Below are positions 1 to 8,555 of a DNA stretch of 64,000 nucleotides, in pieces. The DNA is taken from positions 1 through 64,000 of the forward strand of contig NZ_JAMBPR010000014.1 in assembly GCF_024206475.1 (NCBI RefSeq). Reading direction: 5' to 3'. A model generated the notes under the pieces. That model was not told the origin of the DNA, ran no database searches, and was given only the letters and a program-made list of their open reading frames with translations. Source of the DNA: Paraburkholderia sp. CNPSo 3274 (lineage in GTDB: Bacteria > Pseudomonadota > Gammaproteobacteria > Burkholderiales > Burkholderiaceae). The translations under genes and the position numbers were made by a program. The number at the start of each line of letters is the position of its first letter. Position 1 is the first letter of the stretch.

Positions 1-198
1 GCCCAGATGCCTGTTCATCTCGGCGCCCATCGCGCGCTCGATGACGGCCTTGTTGAACGCCAGCATCAGGTCCTGGACCTCGGCGGGCGTCATCGGCCCC
101 TTGACCAGTTCGTCAAGCAGGCCTTCAGGCAGGGCAGGCAGCGGCCCTCGGGCCGCTGCCTGCGAAGCTACCGTGCGCTTCTTCATCGGCATATCCAT
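1..198 (-). CDS. IS256-family transposase, N-terminal part (cut by window edge)
   Basis: The 66 codons visible read leftwards off the window from an ATG at 198 preceded by GAGAGG. The segment PAEVQDLMLAFNKAVIERAM followed by GAEMNRHLG is the typical start of IS256/Mutator-type transposases, which normally run to about 400 residues with a DDE catalytic core that lies outside this window. It would catalyse cut-and-paste or copy-out transposition of its own element. The element's right end must lie between 198 and the regulator gene ending at 298, but I could not define the terminal inverted repeat. Confidence 0.8.
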   Translation of the reverse strand, partial: MDMPMKKRTVASQAAARGPLPALPEGLLDELVKGPMTPAEVQDLMLAFNKAVIERAMGAEMNRHLG

Positions 199-242
199 GA
201 TTTTTACCTCTCATGATATGCCTCGCCCACGAAATGACGGAT

Positions 243-290
243 AGGTCCCTCGCATACCACCGCGAAAACAAGAAAAGGCCAAAACGCCCG
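243..290. repeat. Partial copy of the intergenic repeat also found near 33540
   Basis: The stretch from the GCATACC at about 251 through CGCGAAAACAAG to the AAACGCCC at about 288 matches, with about four substitutions, the outer end of the large repeat at 33525-33564. It lies just outside the transposase end and just before the 3' end of the GlxA-type regulator gene. That placement fits a dispersed intergenic repeat abutting a gene terminus. Confidence 0.6.
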
Positions 291-297
291 AGAGACC

Positions 298-1416
298 TCA
301 ATGCAACGAACTACCCACATCACATCCCTCAAGCCCCACCCCAGCAAGCGCAGCATCACTCCGCAACAACGCATCGAGGTCGGCCAACTGCACCGCATCC
401 TGCCCACTACGTTGCGCACGAAACATAACAGGCGGCACCCCGAACTGCTTACGAAACTCACGCCCAAGATGCGAGGCATCCGAAAACCCGCAACTCGAAG
501 CAATATCGGCAACGGTGCGGTCCGAACTCGTAAGTAGCCAGGCGGCTGTGCGCAAGCGCAAGACGTTGGCGAATGCGCGCGGACTCTTGCCCGTTTCCGC
601 CTTGAAGAGGCGTTCGAGCTGCCGCGGCGAGAGGTTCAGCTTGCAGGCCAGTTCGTCCAGCGGCACATTGCGGCCAACCTGCTGCTCCATCAACAGTACG
701 GCGCGCTTGACCTTTGGGTGCGTGGCGGGCTCGAGGCCAGGCGGGTGAGGCTGGGGCGCATTGCCCTTTTGCATTTCGCCGACCAGCAAAATGCGCAGCG
801 CCTTTTGCACGGTCGCGTGGTCGAAGTGGCGCAGCAAAATGGCGGCGGCGACGTCGATCGACGCGCGGCCGCCCGAGCAGGTAATGCGACGCCGGTCGAT
901 CGCGAACAAGCGGTCGGCGACGATGGCGTCGGCATTGACGTTGGGGAAGCGCTCGATGAAGTCCCAATAGTGGAACCAGCTCACGCAAATACGATGACCG
1001 TCGAGCACGCCGGCGCGCATAAGCGCGAAAACGCCGGTGCAGATCCCGACGACCGTCGTCTCGCCGCTGGCCGCGCGGCGGATGTACTGCAGCGTGGCTT
1101 CGCTTGCGTGCGGGCCGGAGTGGAGCAGTCCGCCCACGACCACGAGATAGTCGACCGGCTCGGCGTCGGCAAAGGTCTCCCAAGGCGCGATCTGGATGCC
1201 GCAGCTCGCCCGCACGGGCGCGAGCGTTTCGCCGATCACGCGCCACGAGCAGCGCACCGGCTTGCTGTAGTCGCCTTCGTCGGCGGACAGACGCAGCATG
1301 TCGACAAAACCCGAGAACGCGGTCAGCGTGAAGTTCGGCAGCAGCACGATGCCGAAACGGATGCGCTCCTTGGGAGCGGCGTCGAAGGAAACGGCGGTGG
1401 CGAGTGTGTCGGACAT
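298..1416 (-). CDS. GlxA-family transcriptional regulator (DJ-1/PfpI domain plus AraC HTH)
   Basis: This 372-residue protein has the two-domain layout of the GlxA family. The N-terminal class-I glutamine amidotransferase/DJ-1-like sensor domain (about residues 20-200) carries the nucleophile-elbow-like GICTG at 124-128. The C-terminal AraC double helix-turn-helix (about 245-335) contains LSPRQLERLFKAETGKSPR and a second helix around IASSCGFSDASHLGREF. Such proteins usually activate amino-acid or quaternary-amine catabolism, but the ligand cannot be read here. An in-frame TTG at 1452 would add 12 residues; the ATG is preferred although neither has a strong ribosome site. purU lies two genes away on the same strand, so a link to one-carbon metabolism is possible but unproven. 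Confidence 0.88.
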   Translation of the reverse strand: MSDTLATAVSFDAAPKERIRFGIVLLPNFTLTAFSGFVDMLRLSADEGDYSKPVRCSWRVIGETLAPVRASCGIQIAPWETFADAEPVDYLVVVGGLLHSGPHASEATLQYIRRAASGETTVVGICTGVFALMRAGVLDGHRICVSWFHYWDFIERFPNVNADAIVADRLFAIDRRRITCSGGRASIDVAAAILLRHFDHATVQKALRILLVGEMQKGNAPQPHPPGLEPATHPKVKRAVLLMEQQVGRNVPLDELACKLNLSPRQLERLFKAETGKSPRAFANVLRLRTAAWLLTSSDRTVADIASSCGFSDASHLGREFRKQFGVPPVMFRAQRSGQDAVQLADLDALLRSDAALAGVGLEGCDVGSSLH

Positions 1417-1671
1417 GGAGGCACAGGAAAAAGGCGATACGGTTTCAACCAAGCTTCCCCGATATGGCCCCGAGGCGCTTGTCGTTTTCCGCCATCGATC
1501 TTCGCAAAAGCGAAATCAGCGGGATGTTGGAGGCATACAAGCCGCATGGCGGGGCGGTTCCGCCGCCCTGGCGCGTTCGTTCTAGCGGTGGCGCCGCCGC
1601 TTTGGTCAACTCGCTAGGGGGCACGCGCTCCACGCTGAACCCCGCCGAACCCATCCACGAGGCCTGTTTTC

Positions 1672-1932
1672 ATGCCGCGCACTGAAACCGTCGAACTCAA
1701 CAAACGCGCCTGTCACGGCGATGCTGAAGCCGCGCTCGCGCTGCTGGAGCAGAGCATGGTGCGCGGGCACGGGCGTATCGGGCTGTTGCGCTATCTGCAG
1801 GCGCGTTGCGTGGGCGCGGCGCTCGCGCGGCGGCATCACGACTATGCAGAGCGCGTGGCGAGCAGGATGAGCGAGGACGCGTTCGCGGCGCTGGTGGCGC
1901 AGGCGCAGCGCCGCCACCGCATGGCGGCGTGA
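1672..1932 (+). CDS. Small conserved-looking hypothetical protein
   Basis: An 86-residue, Ala/Arg-rich, probably helical soluble protein with no signal peptide or membrane segment. A GAGG lies about nine bases before the ATG. It sits between two leftward genes and ends 16 bases before the purU stop codon, so the two converge. Codon use matches the neighbours. I do not recognise the family; ordinary length and a plausible ribosome site are the only support. Confidence 0.5.
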   Translation: MPRTETVELNKRACHGDAEAALALLEQSMVRGHGRIGLLRYLQARCVGAALARRHHDYAERVASRMSEDAFAALVAQAQRRHRMAA

Positions 1933-1948
1933 GCGCCCATACGCTTGC

Positions 1949-2830
1949 TCACAGTACGACGGTGCGGCCGTCGTTGATGAAAACCCGGCGCTCGAGAAAT
2001 ACCCGCACGGCGCGCGCGAGCGTCACGCATTCGACGTCGCGCCCGACAGCCAGTAGACGCTCGGGGTTCAGCGAGTGGTCGACCCGCTGCACTTCCTGCT
2101 CGATGATCGGGCCTTCGTCGAGATCGTCGGTGACGAAGTGCGCCGTTGCGCCGATCAGCTTGACGCCGCGCACGTGCGCCTGGTGATAGGGGCGCGCGCC
2201 CTTGAAGCCGGGCAGGAAGGAATGGTGGATGTTGATGGCACGGCCGGCCAGCTTCCGGCTCGTTTCGTCGGAGAGGATCTGCATGTAGCGCGCGAGAATC
2301 AGCAGTTCCGAACCGGTCGAGGCGAACAGGTCGAGTATCGCGTCTTCCTGTTCACGCCGCGTTTCCGGCGTGACCGGGAGATAGTGAAACGGCAGGTCGT
2401 GCTGCTTTGCGAGCGGTTCGAAATCGCGGTGATTCGAGGCAATGCCCGCAATGTCCATTTGCAGCTCGCCCATGCGCCAGCGAAACAGGAGGTCGGCCAG
2501 GCAGTGTTCGAGCCTCGAGACCATGATGAGCACTTTGGGACGCACCCGCAGGTCGTGAATGGCCCAGGTCATTTCGTGCTTGCGCGCGACGCTCGCGAAC
2601 TCGTCCCGCAGGCCCGCGAGATCGAAGCGCTCGCCCGCACCGGCCTGCACGACCTCGTGAAAGACGCAGCGCAGGAAGAAGCGCGTGCTGATGTCGTCGT
2701 CGAACACCGTGAGCTCGTCGATATAGCCGCGGTGGGCGTCGAGAAAGCCGGCGACCGCGGCAACCTGCCCGGCAGCGGCGGGGCAGGACAGCGTGAGCAC
2801 GTAGCGGTGCTGCGGGTCTTCGGTGGGCAT
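1949..2830 (-). CDS. purU: Formyltetrahydrofolate deformylase
   Basis: PurU hydrolyses 10-formyl-tetrahydrofolate to formate and tetrahydrofolate, balancing the one-carbon pool. The 293-residue protein has an N-terminal ACT-type domain (about 8-85) and a formyltransferase-fold domain (about 95-290). The active-site blocks NIHHSFLPGFKGARPYHQAH (about 200-219) and HFVTDDLDEGPI (about 231-242) are intact. The start at 2830 was chosen because GAGGAG sits just upstream; an open frame continues to 3061 but lacks a better start. The length is normal for the family. Confidence 0.95.
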   Translation of the reverse strand: MPTEDPQHRYVLTLSCPAAAGQVAAVAGFLDAHRGYIDELTVFDDDISTRFFLRCVFHEVVQAGAGERFDLAGLRDEFASVARKHEMTWAIHDLRVRPKVLIMVSRLEHCLADLLFRWRMGELQMDIAGIASNHRDFEPLAKQHDLPFHYLPVTPETRREQEDAILDLFASTGSELLILARYMQILSDETSRKLAGRAINIHHSFLPGFKGARPYHQAHVRGVKLIGATAHFVTDDLDEGPIIEQEVQRVDHSLNPERLLAVGRDVECVTLARAVRVFLERRVFINDGRTVVL

Positions 2831-3091
2831 GCGCGTTCTCCTCGTGTCGTGGTGCGCCCGGTGCAACTTGCGGTTCGTGCCGGGGCGCTGGCTTGATGGC
2901 GCAAGTAAGCCACCAATCGGCGCGCGGCACATAGAACCCGCGCGCTGTTTCGCGAGAATGAATACGCCAACCTGGCGCCCACGCGACGCCAACATGAAGA
3001 AGGTCACCTTTGCCCCGATGGCTGTCGCATTCCTGCTATCCGCCGCTTTTTTCTCCGGCAAGCATGGGGCTGCGGCTAATCTGGAGCGGAG

Positions 3092-3610
3092 ATGGAGAGT
3101 TACCTGGGTCTGCAGGCGTGGGCGTTGAACGGGCAGCGTGCCGCGCTTTTTCGCGTGCGCACATCGGTCGCCGACGTGTATATGTCAGTGAGCCGCTCGA
3201 ACTACGGCAACGAGGAACGGGCCGTGGTCGAAGTGGACTGCGCGCGCTTCTTCAGGCTATGGCGGGACGAACCGCGCAGCGAGCACGCTAGGCTGGCAAA
3301 CGGAAATCCGCAGATATGGCGTGCAGACCCGCGCTTCGAACTGGCGGCCGAGGGTTTCAGTTTCGGCGAGCAAGACCCCGTGCCGCTTGCAGAAGTCAGT
3401 TGCCCGGCGAGCGCCGCCATGCCGTACGTTGCGTTCACGGATGGCGTGATGCGCACCCTCTGGCTGGCCGCCTATGCAGCGAAGTCCTTTCCGGTGGAAT
3501 GCGGCGTGAACGACGCCGAGGCGCTGCAGCGCCTGGCTGGAACGGCTGGCAACCGTTGGTTCAGCGTTGCCGAACTCGTTCCGCCGCAAGTCGCTAGAGC
3601 CCCAGAATGA
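3092..3610 (+). CDS. Hypothetical protein, possibly the plasmid fertility-inhibition-factor family
   Basis: A 172-residue soluble protein starting at an ATG preceded by GGAG. Its C-terminal half (AFTDGVMRTLWLAAYAAKSF followed by PVECGVNDAEALQRLAG) resembles chromosomal Burkholderia proteins annotated as plasmid fertility inhibition factor family, which are related to proteins blocking conjugative DNA transfer. That link is from memory and weak. It is convergent with the LysE gene, with 10 bases between them. No membrane segment or signal peptide is visible. Confidence 0.6.
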   Translation: MESYLGLQAWALNGQRAALFRVRTSVADVYMSVSRSNYGNEERAVVEVDCARFFRLWRDEPRSEHARLANGNPQIWRADPRFELAAEGFSFGEQDPVPLAEVSCPASAAMPYVAFTDGVMRTLWLAAYAAKSFPVECGVNDAEALQRLAGTAGNRWFSVAELVPPQVARAPE

Positions 3611-3620
3611 CGCGAAAGCG

Positions 3621-4220
3621 TTAGTGCGCGAGCGCCCAAATGAGCGACACGGAGAAGGCGCCCACTACGACGGACGCGCAACGCTGAAAGAACGCGGGAC
3701 GAATGAACGGTGCACGGCCATTGCGCGGCGCGGCGCCGATCGCGATCCACGTAAGGCCAATGGGAATCAGCAAGACCGCGAAGATCGCCATGGCCTGGAG
3801 CCACGTGATGACGCTCGCGAATGCCATCGGCGGAAAAATCGAGCCGGCGAACAAAATGGCCTTGGGATTGAGCACCGTGGCGCTGAACAAAGTGCGTGTG
3901 CCGACCACGCCCTTTGCCGAGGTTTCGATCGAGTTTGCCGTGAACCAAAGGCGCAAAGCGAGCCACGCAAGATAGAGGCTGCTGGCCACACGCAGCACGT
4001 TTGGCAGCCAGCTAAGCGAATGCGACGCATGGGTGAAGCAAAGCCCCCAGAGGGTAATCGACACCAGGTAGCCGGCCAGTTCGGCGAGAGTCAGATGCGC
4101 GGAGCGCCGCAGGCCCTGCCTCAAACCGGCGGCGGCGAGCAGGGTGTTGGTTGGCCCCGGCATGAGCAGCACGATCGCGCAGCCCGAGACCATCAGCCCG
4201 ATGGTGGAAATGGAAAGCAT
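3621..4220 (-). CDS. LysE/RhtB-family amino-acid exporter
   Basis: A 199-residue integral inner-membrane protein with about six hydrophobic helices, the usual size for LysE/RhtB carriers. The diagnostic motif MPGPTNTLLAAAGLRQG lies near residue 20, and LNPKAILFAGSIFPP is the conserved second half-repeat. Members export amino acids or their derivatives using the proton gradient. The substrate cannot be deduced, and no LysR-type partner is adjacent. Confidence 0.88.
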   Translation of the reverse strand: MLSISTIGLMVSGCAIVLLMPGPTNTLLAAAGLRQGLRRSAHLTLAELAGYLVSITLWGLCFTHASHSLSWLPNVLRVASSLYLAWLALRLWFTANSIETSAKGVVGTRTLFSATVLNPKAILFAGSIFPPMAFASVITWLQAMAIFAVLLIPIGLTWIAIGAAPRNGRAPFIRPAFFQRCASVVVGAFSVSLIWALAH

Positions 4221-4659
4221 GAGGGCGATTGGGAGAATAGCGGCTCGGGTTATGGAAGGCGGCAGAGAATCTAAATTATTGATTTAAATGAAGTGCTTGA
4301 TGCGTAACAAATAGTCTCAAATCATTTCGGCGCTTGCCTTCTCCATCGAACCGTATATTGCGCGAGCATTTTCCCCGTCACAAGGGCTTCGTTGAGGAGT
4401 GTCCAGGTATGCGTTTTGAATCCGATTAATTCTTCCACTGTTCATGTGAATAGGCGCTACGCGTGGCGTATTCGCGGCTATTGAAAAGACCACAGCTTAA
4501 GTTAAACGTTTGCGCACACAACAAATTGGCGGTTATTGCAGCACTGGCAATGAATCAGACGTTTCTTTACATCCCCCGCATTCGGTGATCGTTTAACAAA
4601 ACCCTCAATTATTTGAAAGCGGTGCTGATAAGAACGTTGCTGTGCAGAACCACACCACA
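4221..4659. other. Intergenic stretch without a recognisable gene
   Basis: About 440 bases, visibly more AT-rich than the surroundings, upstream of both the LysE gene (leftward) and the traT remnant (rightward). It should hold the LysE promoter. I found no convincing open frame, RNA gene or repeat. Confidence 0.4.
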
Positions 4660-5076
4660 ATGAAGCGTTACGCTAAAACAATTTTTGTCGCCACATCCAT
4701 TGGCGGCAATGGGGTCGACCAGCCTGCTCTCGGGTGTGCGCCGCCACCCGACTTGCCATCGAAAAGCGCGATCTGGATGTTCAGACGAAGCTGTCCGGTA
4801 CTATCTTCCTTGACCCGATGGCCGAATCGAAGAAAACCATCTTCGTTCAGGTGCGCAATACGGCGCGCCGCTCGGCAGCGAGCCACGAAAGCTCGATGCA
4901 TAACCTGCACCAGGGCAACAGCGGCGGCACGACCGTTACCTATGCCGACGATACGGACTAGCGCACCTATCAGACGCGCATGATGCGCGTCGCGAGCAAG
5001 GTGAACCTCGACTTCAACGACGCGGTCACGCGCGCTGCGCAGTGGTTTTGTGCGAGTGATCTCGGGCGTGTTCTAA
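4660..5076 (+). pseudogene. traT: Decayed TraT-like complement-resistance/surface-exclusion lipoprotein
   Basis: TraT is an outer-membrane lipoprotein that causes surface exclusion and serum resistance. Pieces line up in order but in different frames. MKRYAKTIFVATS is the signal start. TSLLSG and then CAATRLAIEKRDLDVQTKLS lie in two other frames, so there are frameshifts near 4700 and 4732 across the lipobox. SGTIFLDPMAESKKTIFVQV follows. Then the text jumps to LHQGNSGGTTV, losing the middle glycine-rich membrane region. An in-frame TAG at 4959 precedes RTYQTRMMRVASKVNLDFND, and a last shift gives GFVRVISGVF and TAA at 5074. The family is about 240-250 residues; roughly half is missing. Confidence 0.8.
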
Positions 5077-5497
5077 GCGCCTGGTGCTCTCCCTCCCGCA
5101 ACCGTCATTCGGGCGGGCGGATACGCAACATAAAAACCTTCCTTTGGGGTTCGGCCGCTAACGCGATTAGAGTTACGTGCCTGGAAACCGTCTTTTATCC
5201 CGCAAACCACCATCGCGAGACCAGGTAACCCGTACAGCAGCTATGGGTCTGCTATGGTCAGATTGCCAAGAAATTAATAAGAATTTCAATTAAATTAACC
5301 CGATTTTCGCATTTTGATTCGGATAACGATGTATTTTTCTCAGCCTCGACTAGTGCGTTCGCGGGCGGGATCAGGCATCGTAAATGCATGGGCGGTGCGA
5401 GGAGTGTCAAAATCACAGTGTCGTCCAGCGACGTACGCTTGCATTGTACATACAGGGCGTAACAGGATGTAACAAGACGCACAGAAGGGATTGAAAT
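5077..5497. other. Intergenic region upstream of the halogenase-like gene
   Basis: About 420 bases, AT-rich between 5250 and 5350, with no plausible gene. It probably carries the promoter of the flavoprotein gene at 5498. I could not fix a -35/-10 pair with confidence. Confidence 0.35.
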
Positions 5498-6769
5498 ATG
5501 GAAGAGAGCATTGGAACAGCAGTTACGACCTCATCCGCGCGACGCGAAGCCGTCGACGTGGCGATCATCGGCGCGGGCCCTTCGGGCGCGGTGGCTGCAG
5601 CCCTATTGCGCAAGGCAGGACGCTCGGTGCTCGTGCTGGAGCGCCAGCATTTCCCGCGCTTTTCGATTGGCGAGAGCCTCTTGCCGCAGAGCATGGCGTA
5701 CCTCGAAGAGGCCGGGATGCTGCAGGCAGTGGTGGAGGCCGGCTTTCAGTACAAGAATGGCGCGCATTTCGTGTGGCGCGACGAGGTATCGTCGTACGAC
5801 TTCCGCGACAAGCATACGGCGGGCTGGGGCACGACGTACCAGGTGGAGCGCGCGAAGTTCGACGATCTGTTGATCGGCTGCGCCGCGCAGCAGGGCGCCG
5901 AAGTGCGCTTCGGCCACACGGTGAGGGACATGCGCACGGGCGATGCGCCGGTGCTGGAGGTGATCGACGAAAACCAGGCGTGCTATGAAGTGCATGCGCG
6001 TTTCGTGCTCGACGCGAGCGGCTTTGGCCGCGTGCTGCCGCGCCTCCTGAATCTGGAGGCGCCCACCGGTCTGCCGACGCGCGCCGCGATCTTCAGTCAC
6101 GTGCGTGACGGCCTGCCGCTGGACGCCTTCGATCGCAACAAGATTTGCATCGCGACGCACCCTGAGCACCGTGACGTGTGGTTCTGGATGATCCCGCTCG
6201 CGGGCGGCCGCTCGTCGGTGGGCTGTGTTGCCGATGCTGCCTTCCTCGACGTGCCGCAAGCGGAACGCGAGGCGCGGCTGCGCACGCTCATTCGCGAGGA
6301 GCCGACATTGAACCGACTGATCGGCGACGCGCCATTTCTCATGCCCGTGAACCAGATCGGCGGTTATTCGGCCAACGTCGAACGATTGCATGGGCCCGGG
6401 TTCGCGCTGCTCGGCAACGCAGGCGAGTTTCTCGATCCGGTGTTTTCTTCGGGTGTCACCATTGCGCTGCGTTCGGCGCACCTGGCCGTGAAGGTGCTCG
6501 ATCGCGCGCTCGGCGGCGCGGCCGTGGACTGGCAGGCGGAATACGACGTGCCGCTGCGCAAGGGTATCGACACGTTCCGCGCCTTCGTCGAGCGCTGGTA
6601 CACCGGCGAGCTGCAGGACATCATCTACTACCCGCGGCAGACGCCCTTGATCCGTCGGATGATCAGCTCGGTGCTGGCGGGCTACGCGTGGGACGAGAGC
6701 AACCCTTACGTAGCGGATCCGGTGCGCAGGCTCACCGTGCTGCATGAGGCGTGCAAGCTGTCCTTGTAG
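5498..6769 (+). CDS. FAD-dependent oxidoreductase of the flavin-dependent halogenase type
   Basis: A 423-residue cytosolic flavoprotein. The FAD-binding motif GAGPSG is at about 25-30, FPRFSIGESLLP at 52-63, and WFWMIP at 228-233 matches the WxWxIP signature of flavin-dependent halogenases. A lysine at 86 (FQYKNGAHF) stands where the phenol/pyrrole halogenases keep their catalytic lysine. LLGNAGEFLDPVFSSGV is the second FAD contact. Halogenases use FADH2 from a separate reductase to make hypohalous acid. No reductase, carrier protein or biosynthetic gene is nearby, so it may instead be a related hydroxylase or dehydrogenase. AAGGGA precedes the start. It is transcribed alone. Confidence 0.82.
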   Translation: MEESIGTAVTTSSARREAVDVAIIGAGPSGAVAAALLRKAGRSVLVLERQHFPRFSIGESLLPQSMAYLEEAGMLQAVVEAGFQYKNGAHFVWRDEVSSYDFRDKHTAGWGTTYQVERAKFDDLLIGCAAQQGAEVRFGHTVRDMRTGDAPVLEVIDENQACYEVHARFVLDASGFGRVLPRLLNLEAPTGLPTRAAIFSHVRDGLPLDAFDRNKICIATHPEHRDVWFWMIPLAGGRSSVGCVADAAFLDVPQAEREARLRTLIREEPTLNRLIGDAPFLMPVNQIGGYSANVERLHGPGFALLGNAGEFLDPVFSSGVTIALRSAHLAVKVLDRALGGAAVDWQAEYDVPLRKGIDTFRAFVERWYTGELQDIIYYPRQTPLIRRMISSVLAGYAWDESNPYVADPVRRLTVLHEACKLSL

Positions 6770-6839
6770 CGAGCGGTGAGCGCCGCATGCTGGGTTGCCG
6801 TCTGCGGCGGGTCGCTGGACCAACCCGGTTTTCGCGGGT

Positions 6840-7259
6840 TCACTGGCCCGGTGGACGCACCGCGCCCAGCTGGATCATCAGCCCGAGCGTGTCCATGATG
6901 AGGCGGGTTTCCTTGATCCTGGCTTCCTGAAAGCGGTCGATGACCATGCCCCATACCTTGACGGAGCGCCCCGTAGCGTCCACGCCGAGGAACGCCCCCC
7001 TGTGTGTGCCCGTCCACTCGAACCGGGTTAGCACGCGGTCTCCCTCGGTGAGTTGTTCCTCGACGCGCCAATGCATGTCCGGGAACGCAGCGCGCATCCC
7101 TCGCACGACATCCTTGAGGCCCTCGATACCGGGACCCTGGCCGGGGAACGGCACCTGCTCGACCATGTCCTCCCAGAAAAACCGCTCCGCGGCGTCGAGC
7201 TGCCCTTGATTCAGGACTTCCTCGATAAACGCGCGAACAATATCGCTTGTTTCATGCAT
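6840..7259 (-). CDS. SnoaL-like ester cyclase/polyketide-cyclase-fold protein
   Basis: A 139-residue protein of the NTF2-like SnoaL class, judged from IVRAFIEEVLNQGQLDAAER near the N-terminus, GLKDVVRGMRAAFPDMHWRV in the middle and the FEWTGTHRGAFLGVDATGR block. The fold hosts small-molecule isomerases, cyclases and many proteins of unknown role. The start at 7259 has AGGAG upstream; the same frame extends to 7394 without a good start. It lies downstream of the MerR gene on the same strand, 141 bases away, and may share its control. Confidence 0.8.
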   Translation of the reverse strand: MHETSDIVRAFIEEVLNQGQLDAAERFFWEDMVEQVPFPGQGPGIEGLKDVVRGMRAAFPDMHWRVEEQLTEGDRVLTRFEWTGTHRGAFLGVDATGRSVKVWGMVIDRFQEARIKETRLIMDTLGLMIQLGAVRPPGQ

Positions 7260-7400
7260 GGAATGAACGTCTCCTGGCTGGCAAGAGTGGGAAGTGAAAG
7301 CCGGTTGCTGCAGAGTAGGCGGACAAGCGCAACGACGTGCGCCGGAGTCGCGCGAGAACGTGCGGTGGCGCACATTCGGGGTTTTGACGCTCAATGAGCT

Positions 7401-7970
7401 TCACGAGGCCACATGCCCGGAGGGTGGGTCGCCCGTGAGTTTCGCGCGCCGGCGGATTACCTTCACCTCTTCGGCTGTCAGCCCGAGCGAAGTGAGAAAC
7501 GCTGCGTGCGAGTCGGGATTTTCTGCCTCGAACCCTGCATGCCACCTGTCCATCTCCGCCTCGTCGAAGCCTGCGCGACGCAGCAACGCAACCCAGGCAT
7601 CCTTGCCACGCTGCTTTCCTCGTTGACGAAACGATGGTTGCGCGAGCAACGTTGCAATGGCCTTCTGGCGTTGTTTGAGACGCGCGATTTCCGCCGTCAA
7701 TCCCATCAAATGCGCTTCGAGGATATGTGCGGCTGCATTGCCCTCGCTCGCCAGTACGTCGCGTATCGCAGCCAATGACAGCCCAGCGGCCCGGTAGGCG
7801 CAAATCGCGCGCAGGCGTTCGTGTTGTGTCTCGTCGTATAGCCGGTAGCCCGCAGCGCTGCGTGAAATCGGTATCAGCGAACCGAGCGCTTCGTAGTGCA
7901 GGAGCGAGGAGCGCGAAAGTCCTGCCTCGCGTGCCAGTCGTCCTGGAGTGAAACGAGTCAGACGTGTCAT
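7401..7970 (-). CDS. MerR-family transcriptional regulator
   Basis: A 189-residue regulator. The N-terminal winged helix (about 8-75) shows FTPGRLAREAGLSRSSLLHY and the arginine-tyrosine wing SAAGYRLYDETQHERL. A helical dimerisation region follows, then a C-terminal effector region (about 120-189) of unknown ligand without clustered cysteines, which argues against metal sensing. Its ATG overlaps the stop codon of the gene at 7967-8395 by four bases, so the two are translationally coupled. A SnoaL-like gene follows downstream and is the likeliest target. Confidence 0.9.
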   Translation of the reverse strand: MTRLTRFTPGRLAREAGLSRSSLLHYEALGSLIPISRSAAGYRLYDETQHERLRAICAYRAAGLSLAAIRDVLASEGNAAAHILEAHLMGLTAEIARLKQRQKAIATLLAQPSFRQRGKQRGKDAWVALLRRAGFDEAEMDRWHAGFEAENPDSHAAFLTSLGLTAEEVKVIRRRAKLTGDPPSGHVAS

Positions 7971-8395
7971 GACGGCAAGGGAAGTCTGTCGGGGGAGAGA
8001 AAACTACAGCGCGCTTCGGACCGCGCCAGCAATTTGGGCGAATAGTGTTCGGCGACAAGCGCGCGGCAATCGCCGGTAAAGGCCGGTGCGTGGGCGAGAA
8101 AAGCTTCGAACGACTGCAATGGATTCGAAGCGCCGGCATGCGCCATGAGCCGGATCAGCGCTTCGGTCATTGTACGGTGGTATCGATCTGGAGCGCCGAG
8201 ATGAGCGGCGTATTGCGCAATACCAGCACAGATCCGCTCAATTGCCTCTTCCAGTGGGTAACGCTGCAAGTGAATCCACGTTACGCGCAGATGATTGCGA
8301 TGATTGAACGCAGCCGGTGGCAGCTGGCAGGTGAGGAAGGCTTCGAGGAAGGCTTCGTCAGTGAGATTCCGGGTCGTTTCCATGTGTATCGACAC
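7967..8395 (-). CDS. Uncharacterised conserved protein, coupled to the MerR regulator
   Basis: A 142-residue soluble protein containing the His/Arg-rich patch FNHRNHLRVTWIHLQRYP and DRYHRTMTEALIRLM. I remember similar unnamed proteins in proteobacteria but no function. An alternative ATG four codons in (8383) is possible. It is the first gene of a pair: its stop codon overlaps the MerR start by four bases. The conserved histidines could bind metal or a cofactor; that is inference. Confidence 0.7.
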   Translation of the reverse strand: MSIHMETTRNLTDEAFLEAFLTCQLPPAAFNHRNHLRVTWIHLQRYPLEEAIERICAGIAQYAAHLGAPDRYHRTMTEALIRLMAHAGASNPLQSFEAFLAHAPAFTGDCRALVAEHYSPKLLARSEARCSFLSPDRLPLPS

Positions 8396-8555
8396 GATGT
8401 TCGTTGAACAGAATGTCGATCGTGAAGGTGACTACAGTAGTCGGGTCAAGTGGATTGTGCGGAGATTAATATTTCGGGTCTCGTCATACAAATTGTGTCG
8501 CTCGCGTGGCCCAATGGTCACGCGGCATTCATGACCGCCATGCTGACCGCACAAC

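Noticed and set aside
2831..3091. Glycine riboswitch upstream of purU
   Set aside because: The leader is short and shows no tandem aptamer-like conserved blocks.
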